Source: Kiritimatiellia bacterium
GTDB taxonomy: Bacteria > Verrucomicrobiota > Kiritimatiellia > RFP12 > UBA1067
Direction: 5' to 3'
NCBI GenBank assembly: GCA_017459225.1
Contig: JAFUDL010000422.1
Span: 1-14,571, forward strand
DNA length: 14,571 bases
Below the pieces are notes generated by a model. It saw nothing but the letters and a program-made list of their open reading frames with translations, made no database searches and was not told the DNA's origin. Shown in pieces: positions 14,277 through 14,571 of this stretch. Positions within the stretch are counted from its first letter, which is position 1; every line of letters begins with the position of its first letter. Made by a program: the position numbers and the translations under genes.

Positions 14277-14571
14277 ATGAAGGTTGCGATACTTGGCGCC
14301 GCGGGGCGCATGGGCAGAATGCTCGTCAGTCTGGCCGAGGCAGATCCCGAACTCGAGATCGCCGCGCGCATCGACGTTGCCGAAGGCTACGACCGCGCCT
14401 GGCCGACGGGCACCGAGGCGGTGGTGGACTTCTCGTTCCACGAGGCGGTGGCGCCCAGCGTGGAGAAGGCCGCGGCGGAAGGCGTTGCGTATGTGATCGG
14501 CACGACTGGCCTTACGCCCGAAGAGCAGGCGAGGGTTGACGCGTGCGCGGCGAAGATTCCGGTTGTGCAGG
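14277..14571 (+). CDS. dapB: 4-hydroxy-tetrahydrodipicolinate reductase, N-terminal part (3' end outside window)
   Basis: The first 98 residues are visible, from the ATG at 14277 with GGAG at 14266-14269 overlapping the end of the dapA stop codon. DapB reduces the DapA product with NAD(P)H. The nucleotide-binding loop is VAILGAAGRMGRML (3-16), the conserved VVDFSFHEA follows, and VIGTTGLTPEE (about 72-82) is the family GTTG motif. The stretch between the Rossmann loop and VVDFS is much shorter than in E. coli DapB (RIDVAEGYDRAWPTGTEA only), as in compact DapB proteins. The catalytic His-His pair and the Lys lie beyond the window. The 10-base gap and shared pathway make a dapA-dapB operon very likely. 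Confidence 0.94.
   Translation, partial: MKVAILGAAGRMGRMLVSLAEADPELEIAARIDVAEGYDRAWPTGTEAVVDFSFHEAVAPSVEKAAAEGVAYVIGTTGLTPEEQARVDACAAKIPVVQ

Noticed and set aside
1..14571. CRISPR arrays, transposases, phage genes, toxin-antitoxin pairs or defence systems
   Set aside because: No regularly spaced repeats, integrase or transposase motifs, or small paired toxin-like genes were seen on either strand.

Overview
The window is GC-rich, gene-dense bacterial chromosome. It has no phage, insertion-sequence, CRISPR or rRNA signals. The mix suggests a member of the PVC group, perhaps a gut-type Kiritimatiellota or Lentisphaerota. It holds a Tat-exported Gfo/Idh/MocA oxidoreductase, a very large secreted C10-type peptidase with InlB-like and putative Ig repeats, an AhbC/AhbD/NirJ-like radical SAM protein, and a long HrpA helicase. 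That placement is inference from gene content, not from a marker gene.

Layout. Positions 1-1394 hold the 3' end of a uracil permease gene overlapping hemB (porphobilinogen synthase) by one base. Positions 1403-5329 encode a secreted multidomain cysteine peptidase of about 1308 residues, probably co-transcribed with hemB. A convergent radical SAM gene (5385-6341, minus strand) follows. It is cut short exactly where its last iron-sulfur cysteine cluster should begin. A tRNA-Ser(GCU) with its own clear promoter lies at 6422-6515. hrpA fills 6529-10272 on the minus strand and is divergent from tcdA (10364-11125). A Tat-signal oxidoreductase gene (11195-12604) converges on recO (12601-13329, minus) with a 4-base overlap of their ends. 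recO is divergent from dapA (13382-14266), which is followed by the start of dapB (14277 to the window edge).

How the genes relate. dapA-dapB is a lysine/diaminopimelate operon carrying the two consecutive steps after aspartate semialdehyde. hemB, tcdA, recO, hrpA and the tRNA are housekeeping genes. The peptidase and the oxidoreductase are the exported, niche-specific products. hemB and the radical SAM protein could both belong to tetrapyrrole metabolism, but they lie on opposite strands and the link is weak.

The most consistent unexpected signal is in the promoters. Seven sigma70-type promoters can be placed by eye. In four of them (radical SAM, hrpA, tcdA, recO) the -10 box lies only 7-11 bases from the start codon, which predicts leaderless or nearly leaderless mRNAs. 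The recO and dapA promoters share one 15-base palindrome, so they should exclude each other. I see no clearly new multi-gene system here. The best leads are the mosaic peptidase with its unassigned C-terminal region, the truncated radical SAM protein, and the leaderless promoter layout.
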